A program made the translations under genes and the position numbers. This document shows positions 16,101 through 24,188 of a DNA stretch of 40,280 nucleotides, in pieces. Under the pieces are notes generated by a model that made no database searches, was not told the DNA's origin, and saw only the letters and a list, made by a program, of their open reading frames with translations. The first letter of the stretch is position 1. Every line of letters starts with the position of its first letter. This stretch comes from Sphingorhabdus sp. EL138. Lineage in GTDB: Bacteria; Pseudomonadota; Alphaproteobacteria; Sphingomonadales; Sphingomonadaceae. Where the stretch lies: contig NZ_CAMAYF010000021.1 in NCBI RefSeq assembly GCF_945862485.1, positions 1-40,280 of the forward strand, written 5' to 3'.

Positions 16101-17300
16101 GTGATCGGCGATACCTTCCCCGCAACGCGCAATGTTGCGCTGTTACGCCTCACCCAGTTTGCCCCGCGGGCTGGCGAGGCTTATGCGTCCGGCCGCAATA
16201 CCGACGCTTGGCCAGATCAAGTTGGCGCTGTGTCGATGCTTTCGCCATATCTGCGCTATCGCATGATAACCGAACAAGAAGTCGTCGGTGCCACGCTTGG
16301 CCAACACAGCCTGCAAGCAGCCGAAAAATATGTGCAGGAAGTGTTGTGGCGAACCTATTGGAAGGGCTGGCTCGAGATGCGGCCATCGGTGTGGGCCCAA
16401 TATCTGCAAGAATGTGACCGGCAACGTGACAGCTTCCCCAATACCCGCGCAATTCGCAGTGCGGAGGCCGGCGAGACTGGCATTGAAGGGTTTGATGACT
16501 GGGCCCGCGAATTGGTGGAAACGGGCTATCTCCACAACCACGCAAGAATGTGGTTTGCGTCAATCTGGATATTTACCTTGCGCCTACCTTGGACGCTGGG
16601 CGCTGACTTCTTCCTGCGGCATTTGGTGGATGCCGACGCCGCGAGCAACACATTGTCCTGGCGGTGGGTTGCAGGCTTACAAAGAGCAGGCAAAACCTAT
16701 CTTGCCTCTGCCGATAACATCGCCCGTTTTACCAATGGCCGATTTGCACCAAAGGGCCTCGCGACCATTGCAACGATGCCGACCGAGACGCCGGTATGTC
16801 CGGCACAACCCCTGCCGCAACTTGCATCTGTCGACGCGCAAAAGTCATCCTTTCTGCTGGTAACGCCTGAGGACTTGCACCCTGAATCTGTATTTGGTGC
16901 ACCAGCCAAAATAAACGGCGCAGGCATTTTGTTTGAACCTGAAACCTTATGTGGTGACAATGCCCGATCCTTTGTCGCAGAAGCAGTACGCGACGCCGCC
17001 GCACGCGTTGACAACTGTTTCAACTGTCCAACGAAATTGCTCAACAATTTGGATGTCGCAAGCTTGATAGTCCAAGCCCGCGAAGCAGGCGCAGAGCAGG
17101 TCATCACCGCTTATGCTCCGGTTGGTCCCGTCGCGAATGCCTTGGCCCGCATCGCGCCCTTATTGGCGTCGGAGGGGATACCCCTTGTTCAAGTTCGGCG
17201 TGCTTGGGACGAGAGGTTCTGGCCGCATGCGACCAAAGGTTTCTTCCCGTTCAAGGAACGCATTCCGAAAATGCTGAAGGAAATGGGACTTTCGAGTTAA
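16101..17300 (+). CDS. Photolyase/cryptochrome-like flavoprotein with domains in swapped order
   Basis: Protein of 399 residues. Residues about 10-220 match the FAD-binding helical domain of photolyases: LSPYLRYRMITEQEV, VQEVLWRTYWKGWLE, ETGIEGFDDWARELVETGYLHNHARMWFAS and LVDADAASNTLSWRWVAGL (FAD pocket). The usual N-terminal alpha/beta antenna domain is missing from the front. Instead, residues about 248-395 (FLLVTPEDLHPESV, GILFEP, REAGAEQVITAYAP, GIPLVQVRRAWD, KGFFPFKERIP) read like that Rossmann-type domain placed at the C-terminus. GTG 16101 is the start because upstream in-frame sequence lies inside the DCC gene and in no family region. Repair or signalling activity is not established. 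Confidence 0.82.
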   Translation: MIGDTFPATRNVALLRLTQFAPRAGEAYASGRNTDAWPDQVGAVSMLSPYLRYRMITEQEVVGATLGQHSLQAAEKYVQEVLWRTYWKGWLEMRPSVWAQYLQECDRQRDSFPNTRAIRSAEAGETGIEGFDDWARELVETGYLHNHARMWFASIWIFTLRLPWTLGADFFLRHLVDADAASNTLSWRWVAGLQRAGKTYLASADNIARFTNGRFAPKGLATIATMPTETPVCPAQPLPQLASVDAQKSSFLLVTPEDLHPESVFGAPAKINGAGILFEPETLCGDNARSFVAEAVRDAAARVDNCFNCPTKLLNNLDVASLIVQAREAGAEQVITAYAPVGPVANALARIAPLLASEGIPLVQVRRAWDERFWPHATKGFFPFKERIPKMLKEMGLSS

Positions 17301-17312
17301 GCCGCAAAAATG

Positions 17313-17326
17313 GGTTGCGCGCAACC
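17313..17326. other. Perfect palindrome GGTTGCGCGCAACC
   Basis: A 14-base perfect palindrome 13 bases after the stop of the photolyase-like gene. Without a T-run it is a weak terminator at best; it could act as a 3' stabiliser or protein site for the unit that follows. Confidence 0.35.
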
Positions 17327-17370
17327 AACCCGAGCATATTGTTGAGGCAATCTTCACAAGGGGGCACTTC

Positions 17371-17448
17371 ATGGGTCAGACCACAAGTTTTCTGGCACAG
17401 TTAAGGCAGCATAAATTGCTCCTGAACTACCGACGCAAATACGCATGA
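17371..17448 (+). CDS. Possible 25-residue leader peptide upstream of the methyltransferase
   Basis: A short ORF with AAGGGGG (17358-17364) ideally spaced before ATG 17371. It encodes a basic peptide that begins MGQTTSFLAQL and ends NYRRKYA. Its TGA overlaps the ATG of the methyltransferase as ATGA, and the methyltransferase has no ribosome binding site of its own in between. This is the layout of a translationally coupled leader. No family is recognised; the coding status is inferred from signals and overlap only. Confidence 0.45.
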   Translation: MGQTTSFLAQLRQHKLLLNYRRKYA

Positions 17449-18095
17449 GTAATTGGTGGGATCGGCATGTCGTGCCGCGAATAATCGGCTGCGCGTGCAC
17501 GCAACCTGCAGTAATGCATGATAGAGCCAAAGTGGTGCCGCACGCCTCTGGCGATGTACTTGAACTTGGTTGTGGCGCGCCGAACCTTGATTATTATGAC
17601 TGGAGCAATGTGCATTCGCTATCTGGCGTTGATCCGTCCGAAGAATTGCTCGCCAGTGCAACACGTGCGTTGGAAAGCAAGGGCCTGACGGCCAATTTTA
17701 TGCCAGGCGTTGCGGAGGCGCTTCCCTTTGCCAACGCCAGCTTCGATACTGTTGTGACCACTTTCACGCTCTGTTCGGTCCAAGATCCACGCTTGGCATT
17801 GTCGGAGGCGAAGCGGGTGCTCCGGCCAAACGGACGCTTGTTGTTCGTCGAACATGGCCGTGCGCGGGATCAGTCGGCCGCCGCGTGGCAAAAGCGTATC
17901 GAACCGGTCTGGAAACGGATTGCGGGTGGTTGCCATTTGACCCGGCCAGTAACGCAGGCGATATCGGACGCTGGATTTGTATGTCATGCGCTGCAAGGAC
18001 ATTATATGAAACGGACGCCAAAATGGCTTGGCTGGGTGGAATGGGGTGAAGCACGGTTGGCAGTAACGGACGATGCATCACCACACAGATCATAG
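17445..18095 (+). CDS. Class I SAM-dependent methyltransferase
   Basis: Rossmann-type methyltransferase of 216 residues. Motif I is VLELGCGAPNLDYY, the acidic loop is SGVDPSEELL, motif II/III is PFANASFDTVVTTFTLCSVQDP, and motif IV-V is AKRVLRPNGRLLFVEHGRA. The pattern resembles the UbiE/METTL7-like Methyltransf_11 group. The Cys-containing stretch GCACTQPAVM near the N-terminus is also seen in some METTL7-like proteins. The start overlaps the stop of a 25-codon ORF. Substrate unknown. Confidence 0.9.
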   Translation: MSNWWDRHVVPRIIGCACTQPAVMHDRAKVVPHASGDVLELGCGAPNLDYYDWSNVHSLSGVDPSEELLASATRALESKGLTANFMPGVAEALPFANASFDTVVTTFTLCSVQDPRLALSEAKRVLRPNGRLLFVEHGRARDQSAAAWQKRIEPVWKRIAGGCHLTRPVTQAISDAGFVCHALQGHYMKRTPKWLGWVEWGEARLAVTDDASPHRS

Positions 18096-18140
18096 ACACT
18101 GCCATCCAAATTGCCCGGATCAAAAAGAGGAATATCGTTA

Positions 18141-18653
18141 ATGAGTTTTACCCAGTTCAGCCGTTGCAGCGCCTTTGCCATCGCCTTGTCGCTCACTGCC
18201 TGTAACATGCCAGCCAATGGCGAAAGCCCGGCAGCGGGTTGCACGCCAGGCGCGGCTGCAGGCCAATCGGCGGCGGGGCTGCAAATAGTAACCTTATGCG
18301 TCACCAGTGCCGCCAAAACGCATAGATTCACCGTTGAGGCTGCAAGAACGTCAGCAGAGCAAGCCAAGGGGCTCATGTTCAGGACGGAACTCGCCGACAA
18401 TGCGGGCATGATTTTTCCCTTTCCAGATTTGCGGATCGCGAGTTTCTGGATGAAAAACACTGTTATTCCCTTGGACATCATCTTCGTGCGCGCGGATGGC
18501 ACGATAGAGAGTATCGCCGACAATACGGTCCCTTATTCCATGACCCCCGTTGTGTCGGGCGAACCAGTTGCCGCTGTACTCGAATTGCGCGGCGGTCTCG
18601 CGGCTGAACTGGGAATCGTTTCCGGCGACAAGGTGCAATGGACAACCAAATAA
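18141..18653 (+). CDS. DUF192 family lipoprotein
   Basis: Exported protein of 170 residues. The signal sequence ends in a lipobox (SLTAC, Cys21), so it is probably lipid-anchored. The DUF192 domain covers about residues 60-168: EQAKGLMFRTELADNAGMIF, FWMKNTVIPLDIIFVRADGTI, and VLELRGGLAAELGIVSGDKVQW. I chose ATG 18141 (GAGGA nine bases upstream) over ATG 18111 because only the former gives a clean signal peptide. Function of the family is not settled. It is followed after 40 bases by the NDUFA12-like gene. Confidence 0.9.
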   Translation: MSFTQFSRCSAFAIALSLTACNMPANGESPAAGCTPGAAAGQSAAGLQIVTLCVTSAAKTHRFTVEAARTSAEQAKGLMFRTELADNAGMIFPFPDLRIASFWMKNTVIPLDIIFVRADGTIESIADNTVPYSMTPVVSGEPVAAVLELRGGLAAELGIVSGDKVQWTTK

Positions 18654-18693
18654 GGATTGCGCGGAATCATGCTTAGTCCTAATCGCGTGAGCC

Positions 18694-19080
18694 ATGGGTA
18701 TTCTAAGTAAAATCTTCACTTGGTGGGACGGCGCGACCATTGGCACGTCCATCTACAGCTGGCGCAAAGGCAAAGCTGTGGGTGCTGACGCCTTAGGCAA
18801 CCGATATTATCAATCATCTGACGGCAAACGACGTTGGGTAATCTATAACGGTCCCAATGATGCAAGCCGCGTCTCGCCCGATTGGCATGGCTGGCTGCAT
18901 GGCACACATGATGGAGATCCGGAGAGCTATTTGCCACCACATCGTGGCTATGAAACTGCGGCCGTACCCAATCTGACTGGAACCGACGCTGCCTATCGTC
19001 CGGCGGGTTCGATTGAACGTGGCGGACACCGTGCACGCGCAACGGGTGATTATGAGGCGTGGAGTCCCGACGCATCATGA
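18694..19080 (+). CDS. NADH:ubiquinone oxidoreductase subunit NDUFA12-like protein
   Basis: Protein of 128 residues homologous to the mitochondrial complex I accessory subunit NDUFA12 (B17.2). The signature is GRRYY-like here (GNRYYQSSDGKRRWVIYNG) followed by DASRVSPDWHGWLHGT and HRGYETAAVPNLTGTDAAYRP. In alphaproteobacteria it is a supernumerary complex I subunit, encoded away from the nuo operon as here. Its stop overlaps the start of the DUF2155 gene (ATGA), so they form an operon. Confidence 0.93.
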   Translation: MGILSKIFTWWDGATIGTSIYSWRKGKAVGADALGNRYYQSSDGKRRWVIYNGPNDASRVSPDWHGWLHGTHDGDPESYLPPHRGYETAAVPNLTGTDAAYRPAGSIERGGHRARATGDYEAWSPDAS

Positions 19081-19706
19081 TCCGCGCGCGCGGTTTAATA
19101 TGGTTGCCTTTATTGGCAACGCTTGCTGCATGCGGTTCTTCAGAGGATGCAACGCTTGCGCCAGCGAAATCCGGCGAAGCGATCTCCACAAACGACAAAA
19201 TTGTGGCCATGTCCGACGCAAATATTGGTACCCCCATGGCGGAACGCGTTGCCGTGCTGGGTCTATTGAACAAGCGGAATGGCCAAACCCGCGACGTTGA
19301 ACTCAAACCCGGCCAAGCTATTCGCTTTGATAAAGTAGTTATCCGACTCAGAGCTTGCGAGAAAACCGCACCCTGGGAGAACCAGCCTGACGAAGGTGCA
19401 TTTGTTCAATTGCTGGTGAATGAGCGCCCCCCAGGCACGACTGAAGCGGAAAGATGGCGTAATGTTTTTTCGGGTTGGCTGTTCAAGGAAAATCCTGCGG
19501 CCAATGTTGTCGAGCACCCGATTTACGATGTTTGGGTCAAGGCTTGCAAAATGCGCTTCCCCGGGGAAGAAGCACCCGTAGCGGAGAAGTCTTCTGAAGA
19601 GGCTCCTACCGCGGATCCAGCAGCCAAAGCGACGTCAAGTGAACCCCAGTCGCTACCAGAGCCTACTCCTGCGGGGGCTGACAACGCCAGCCCTGACGCG
19701 GCTTGA
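19077..19706 (+). CDS. DUF2155 domain lipoprotein
   Basis: Exported protein of 209 residues with a lipobox (LAACG, Cys19). The DUF2155 core runs from about VLGLLNKRNGQTRDVELKPGQAIRFDKVVIRLRACE to YDVWVKAC, including [23 protein letters not shown]. The last 50 residues are low-complexity (Glu, Ala, Pro, Ser). The segment from YDVWVKAC onward is encoded opposite the end of aat (184 bases of antisense overlap). The two cysteines in RACEKT and VKACKM may pair. Start by ATGA overlap with the NDUFA12-like gene. Function unknown; the pairing with NDUFA12 is common in this group. Confidence 0.9.
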   Translation: MIRARGLIWLPLLATLAACGSSEDATLAPAKSGEAISTNDKIVAMSDANIGTPMAERVAVLGLLNKRNGQTRDVELKPGQAIRFDKVVIRLRACEKTAPWENQPDEGAFVQLLVNERPPGTTEAERWRNVFSGWLFKENPAANVVEHPIYDVWVKACKMRFPGEEAPVAEKSSEEAPTADPAAKATSSEPQSLPEPTPAGADNASPDAA

Positions 19707-20284
19707 ACGGCTTTTGTTAGAGCAGCCTCAAGCAGTTTAAGATAAGCGGCTTGCGTCATTTCAATTGCCCCTAGACTGGCCAAATGGTCAGTCATGAACT
19801 GGCAATCCAGCAATTCAAACCCGCCGAGCTTCAACCTTGCAACCAGCCACGCCAAAGCAACCTTCGACGCGTCGATTTCGCGCGAGAACATGCTTTCTCC
19901 GAAAAACGCGCGCCCCAGGGCCAGCCCATACAACCCGCCCACGAGCCGACCTTCCGACCAGCACTCGATGCTGTGGGCATGCCCGTATTGGTGCAAGCGG
20001 CAGAAAGCCTCTTCGATATCCGGATTAATCCAAGTGTCCCGCCTGCCCGCTTGCGATTCGGCACAAGTGGCAATGACCTGTGCAAAAGCGGTATCGGCGG
20101 TAACCACAAAACGGTCCTGCCGGATAGTTTTGGCAAGCGACTTTGACAAACGAAAGCCATTCAGCGGCATGATCGCTCGAAACTCCGGTTCAATCCAAAA
20201 AGTATCGGGGTCATCGCGGGCGTCAGACATCGGGAATATGCCATTGGCATACGCCTGAAGCAGTAAATCCAGATCGATGGCCAA
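19523..20284 (-). CDS. aat: Leucyl/phenylalanyl-tRNA--protein transferase
   Basis: Transfers Leu or Phe from tRNA to proteins with N-terminal Arg or Lys, marking them for ClpSAP degradation. Conserved blocks are [54 protein letters not shown], and [29 protein letters not shown]. The core ends near LLEAAL; then come about 50 residues rich in Ala, Gly and Ser, and a final [15 protein letters not shown]. The start is TTG 20284, supported by AAAGGA six bases upstream on the minus strand, and there is no ATG that fits. The C-terminal 60 codons overlap the DUF2155 gene in antisense. Confidence 0.94.
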   Translation of the reverse strand: MAIDLDLLLQAYANGIFPMSDARDDPDTFWIEPEFRAIMPLNGFRLSKSLAKTIRQDRFVVTADTAFAQVIATCAESQAGRRDTWINPDIEEAFCRLHQYGHAHSIECWSEGRLVGGLYGLALGRAFFGESMFSREIDASKVALAWLVARLKLGGFELLDCQFMTDHLASLGAIEMTQAAYLKLLEAALTKAVQAASGLALSAPAGVGSGSDWGSLDVALAAGSAVGASSEDFSATGASSPGKRILQALTQTS

Positions 20285-20324
20285 ATGATGTCCTTTCGTG
20301 TCCGTCCTATTTGCCTATCTCGAA

Positions 20325-20353
20325 TTGCGCCGACGCATGCAATGGATTATAGC
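20325..20353 (+). promoter_or_regulatory. Candidate promoter of purC
   Basis: TTGCGC and TATAGC separated by 17 bases in the space between divergent aat and purC. The transcript would start near 20360, about 78 bases before ATG 20438. Confidence 0.35.
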
Positions 20354-20437
20354 GTTGAAATCGCCCCGGCAGAGTTAGTCTCATCAACGGCCAACTCCAC
20401 CGGGGCGCATCATTTCAAGCAAAGTCAGGGACCGCAT

Positions 20438-21217
20438 ATGACCCGCCGCCGCAAAATATACGAAGGCAAGGCCAAGATTCTTTATGAAGGTCCAGAACCT
20501 GGCACGTTGATCCAATATTTCAAGGATGATGCAACGGCCTTCAATGCCCAGAAAAAGGGCACAATTGCCGGCAAAGGCGTCATCAACAACCGCGTGTCGG
20601 AACATGTCTTTACGCGGCTGAGCCATATTGGCATTCCGACGCACTTCATTCGCCGCCTCAATATGCGCGAACAATTAATCCGTCAGGTTGAGATTGTTCC
20701 GATCGAGGTCATCGTGCGTAACGTGGCCGCGGGCACCTTATCGAAACGCCTTGGTATCGAAGAAGGTACGCCGCTTCCGCATACCTTGCTGGAATATTGC
20801 TATAAGGACGATAGCCTTGGCGATCCATTGGTTGCAGAGGAACATATCGCGTGCTTTGGTTGGGCAACGCAGGAAGAAATGCAGGATATTTCGTCCATGG
20901 CGATCCGCATCAATGATTTCATGTGCGGCATGTTTGCTGCCATCGGCATACGGCTTGTGGACTTCAAACTTGAGTTTGGGCGCTTGTTCGATGGCGATTT
21001 TTCGCGGATCATCTTGGCCGACGAAATCAGCCCCGATGGTTGCCGATTGTGGGACATTGAAACCGGCGAGAAGCTAGACAAAGATCGGTTCCGCCGTGAC
21101 CTTGGTGGCGAAGCAGAAGCCTATCAAGAAGTCGCCCGCCGCCTCGGCCTAATGCCAGACGAAAGCGAAGGCGCGGTTCTCGATATGGTTAGCCACCGAT
21201 TACGCAAAGGTAAGTAA
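20438..21217 (+). CDS. purC: Phosphoribosylaminoimidazole-succinocarboxamide synthase
   Basis: Joins CAIR with aspartate using ATP in purine synthesis. The protein of 259 residues begins [21 protein letters not shown] (nucleotide loop). Then come [64 protein letters not shown] and [10 protein letters not shown], all family blocks, with [15 protein letters not shown] near the end. The frame is open 51 codons further upstream, but ATG 20438 gives the standard N-terminus [13 protein letters not shown]. Confidence 0.97.
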   Translation: MTRRRKIYEGKAKILYEGPEPGTLIQYFKDDATAFNAQKKGTIAGKGVINNRVSEHVFTRLSHIGIPTHFIRRLNMREQLIRQVEIVPIEVIVRNVAAGTLSKRLGIEEGTPLPHTLLEYCYKDDSLGDPLVAEEHIACFGWATQEEMQDISSMAIRINDFMCGMFAAIGIRLVDFKLEFGRLFDGDFSRIILADEISPDGCRLWDIETGEKLDKDRFRRDLGGEAEAYQEVARRLGLMPDESEGAVLDMVSHRLRKGK

Positions 21218-21278
21218 ATCAATAATTTACACAGAAAGATATTGCAGTTTCCAAACTTCTGCGGAAGAAACTAAGCGT

Positions 21279-24155
21279 ATGAAAAATGCGCTTCGCTTCA
21301 TTTTTGGACTCGCGATGGTCTTTGGCGGATCCGCCGACGCCTTTGCAGCGCCTTCCGCCGCACCTGCGGGTAAAGAGCGGACGCTACCTTGGAATGCCGA
21401 GACATCTGATCTCGAACCCGATGCCAGCATCATTTACGGGCGTCTACCCAATGGTTTGCGCTACGCCATTCGCCCCAATCACCGTCCGCAGAATCAGGTG
21501 CTGGTTCGCATGACCATCGACTTTGGCTCTGCAGCTGAAGCCCAGGATGAGCAGGGTCTAGCCCATTTCATCGAGCATATGGCCTTTAACGGTAGCGCTA
21601 ATGTGCCTGAGGGCGAAATGGTCAAAATGCTTGAACGGCTTGGCCTGTCCTTTGGCGCTGATACCAATGCATCAACGGGATATACGCAAACACAGTATAA
21701 GCTTGATCTGCCAAAATCTGATATGAATCTAATTGAACGCGCGCTGTTTTTGATGCGTGAGACGGCGCGGGAGATATCGTTTAATCCGGCAGCAGTTGAT
21801 CGTGAGCGCGGGGTTATTCTGGCGGAAAAAAGCGCGCGGGAGAATTTTGGATTTCAAAGCGCACGTGCGGCGAACAACCTGTTTTACCCGAATAGCTTCT
21901 ATGCAACGCGCTACCCTATTGGCACAACTGAGGTCATACAAACAGCGTCGGCCGAGCGGATGCGCGCACTGTATCGCAAATATTATCGCCCAGACCGCAT
22001 CAAAATCATTGTCGTCGGCCCGGTAGACCCGATTGTCATTGAACGCGAATTGGTTGCAAAATTTGGCGACTGGCGCGTGGACGCGCCGCCATTAGGTGCA
22101 ATTGACCAATGCAGTTTGGATACCGAACGTGTGTTAACCGCGCAAAGCTTCGTGCATCCCGAGATTAGCGAGAGCATTGGTGTTCAGCAATTCTTACAGG
22201 ATAAAAAGCGGCCTGACACCTTAAAGCGCGCGATGATTGAGCTCAAAATGAGCATCGCAAACGCGATCATATCACGCCGCATGGCGCGCCGATCCCGCGA
22301 AGAAGACATGCCGTTTTTAGGTGGCGGTGTGACTTTCAACTTCGGTCTTTGCGACCAATATGCAACTATCGGCTATGGCGTAGCGGGTAAAGATGGCAGT
22401 TGGCGTTCATTGCTCGCCTTTACCGAGCAAACTGTTCGCCAAGCCGTGGAATATGGGTTTGAAGAGTCCGAAATTGCCGAACAGGTAAAGCGTCTGGATG
22501 CCCAATATGAAAATGCCGCCAAGGATGAGGGCACAGAATCAAGCGCAGCAATTGCGAACGCCTTGGTCAGTCTGGATGAGGACGTTTACAACTCGGACAG
22601 ATATCGCCAGATATTGTGGCGTCAGATACGTCCATTTGTAACGAAGGCAGCCATCACCTCCGAATTTGCATTTTGGTTCCGCCAAATGGAGCGACCGCAA
22701 ATTTTCCTGACAACAAAGCAAAGTGCGGCTGTTTTCGAGGATGAAATATTGGCCGCATATGCCATCAGTCGTGGCACGCCAATCGCTGCGCCAATGACAC
22801 GCGCGGCGTCAAGCTTTGCGTACACAGACTTCGGCCCAGCCGGAGATGTCATTGCAGACAAGACCATTGCAGACCTGGGCATTCGCACCATCCGCTTTGC
22901 CAATGGCGTTTTGCTGAACCTCAAAAAAACCGATTTTGAAGATAATCGAATCCGCTATTCCTTGCGCATTGATGGAGGCCAGCTACATTTTGGTAAGGAA
23001 AATGCGGTTTTGGCCTCACTAATGTCAGCAACTTATGTTTCCGGCGGATTAGAGGCGCATGATATCGAAGATTTGCGATCCATCTTGGCCGGAACAACCG
23101 TATCCCCCGCATTCGGTGTTGCCGATAGATATTTTGGCGCAGCCAGCGCCGTCGCACCCGCCGATTTGGAACGCCAGTTGCAAGTGATGGCAGCCTACAC
23201 AACCCATCCGGGCTATTCGGAAAATGCGCTTCGCTTGTTTCGCCGCCCGCTACCCGAACTATACGCACGATTAAAGGCAACCCCGGCGTCTGCGCTTGCG
23301 GTCGCGATGTCAAAAATCATGACTGATGACGACCCGCGCTTTGCGCTCGCGCCCCTTGAAACCATTCAGGGTGCTGATTTTGCGATGCTTAAGTTGGCGT
23401 TGGGTGACGCTTTACGGCAAAATCGTTTGGAAATCGCGTTGGTCGGCGACTTGGATGACGATGCGGCCATTGCAGCCGTTGCGCGCAGTTTTGGAGCCCT
23501 CCCGTCGCGCGCAGATGACGGGAAGGACCATAACGCGCAACTTCAACCGGGCTGGAGCGCAAAACGCGGAAGTTTCGACATATCCCATAATGGGGAGGCC
23601 AACCAATTGGCGTGGCGCCGCATATGGACGACCACAGGCGATAATGACCAAAAAACCACCCAAGCTATGGATCTTCTTGCACGCGTTGCAACGCTACGCT
23701 TGACCGATGAATTGCGCGAAAAACTGGGGACGACTTATGGCGTTTCCGCAAATTCCGATATGTCCAACCTATATCTTAAGCGGGGCGCATTTTCTGTATC
23801 TACCGCTGGCGATCCTAAAGATATTGCAACCATAGAAACGACGGTCGACCAAGTCATATCGGCGTTGGTAAAGTCACCCGTTGATCCTGACTTGTTCGAA
23901 CGTGCCCGCAAGCCCGTTCTTGAAAGCTATGCCGATTGGAAAAAGCAAAATAATACTTGGTTAGGCGTCGTGGCCGAGACGCAGACAAACCCAGATAGAC
24001 TCAACCGCTTCCGAAACAGTGAGTCCAATTTTACATCAATAACGGCGCAGGACCTCTGGCAACTGGCCAAGCAATATTTGGACAAGCCCGCAGAATTCAC
24101 ATTCCGCGCACTACCAGATGAAATGGTCAGCGCCGACGAAAAATCCGCTCAATAA
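21279..24155 (+). CDS. M16 family metallopeptidase (pitrilysin-like, periplasmic)
   Basis: Zinc peptidase of 958 residues with a signal peptide (residues 1 to about 24, ending AFA). The inverted zinc motif HFIEH (residues 96-100) is intact, and the downstream acidic residue lies in ERGVILAEKSA. The protein consists of two M16 halves. The second half (from about residue 530, IRFANGVLLNLKKTDFEDNRIRY) lacks HxxEH, as is normal for the inactive half of long pitrilysin-type enzymes. It probably degrades peptides in the periplasm. A short AT-rich hairpin (21214-21230) separates it from purC. It converges on the E1-like gene with a 33-base gap. Confidence 0.94.
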   Translation: MKNALRFIFGLAMVFGGSADAFAAPSAAPAGKERTLPWNAETSDLEPDASIIYGRLPNGLRYAIRPNHRPQNQVLVRMTIDFGSAAEAQDEQGLAHFIEHMAFNGSANVPEGEMVKMLERLGLSFGADTNASTGYTQTQYKLDLPKSDMNLIERALFLMRETAREISFNPAAVDRERGVILAEKSARENFGFQSARAANNLFYPNSFYATRYPIGTTEVIQTASAERMRALYRKYYRPDRIKIIVVGPVDPIVIERELVAKFGDWRVDAPPLGAIDQCSLDTERVLTAQSFVHPEISESIGVQQFLQDKKRPDTLKRAMIELKMSIANAIISRRMARRSREEDMPFLGGGVTFNFGLCDQYATIGYGVAGKDGSWRSLLAFTEQTVRQAVEYGFEESEIAEQVKRLDAQYENAAKDEGTESSAAIANALVSLDEDVYNSDRYRQILWRQIRPFVTKAAITSEFAFWFRQMERPQIFLTTKQSAAVFEDEILAAYAISRGTPIAAPMTRAASSFAYTDFGPAGDVIADKTIADLGIRTIRFANGVLLNLKKTDFEDNRIRYSLRIDGGQLHFGKENAVLASLMSATYVSGGLEAHDIEDLRSILAGTTVSPAFGVADRYFGAASAVAPADLERQLQVMAAYTTHPGYSENALRLFRRPLPELYARLKATPASALAVAMSKIMTDDDPRFALAPLETIQGADFAMLKLALGDALRQNRLEIALVGDLDDDAAIAAVARSFGALPSRADDGKDHNAQLQPGWSAKRGSFDISHNGEANQLAWRRIWTTTGDNDQKTTQAMDLLARVATLRLTDELREKLGTTYGVSANSDMSNLYLKRGAFSVSTAGDPKDIATIETTVDQVISALVKSPVDPDLFERARKPVLESYADWKKQNNTWLGVVAETQTNPDRLNRFRNSESNFTSITAQDLWQLAKQYLDKPAEFTFRALPDEMVSADEKSAQ

Positions 24156-24188
24156 AGTTTGACTCAATTTTGTCCGAATTTTGCGGGC

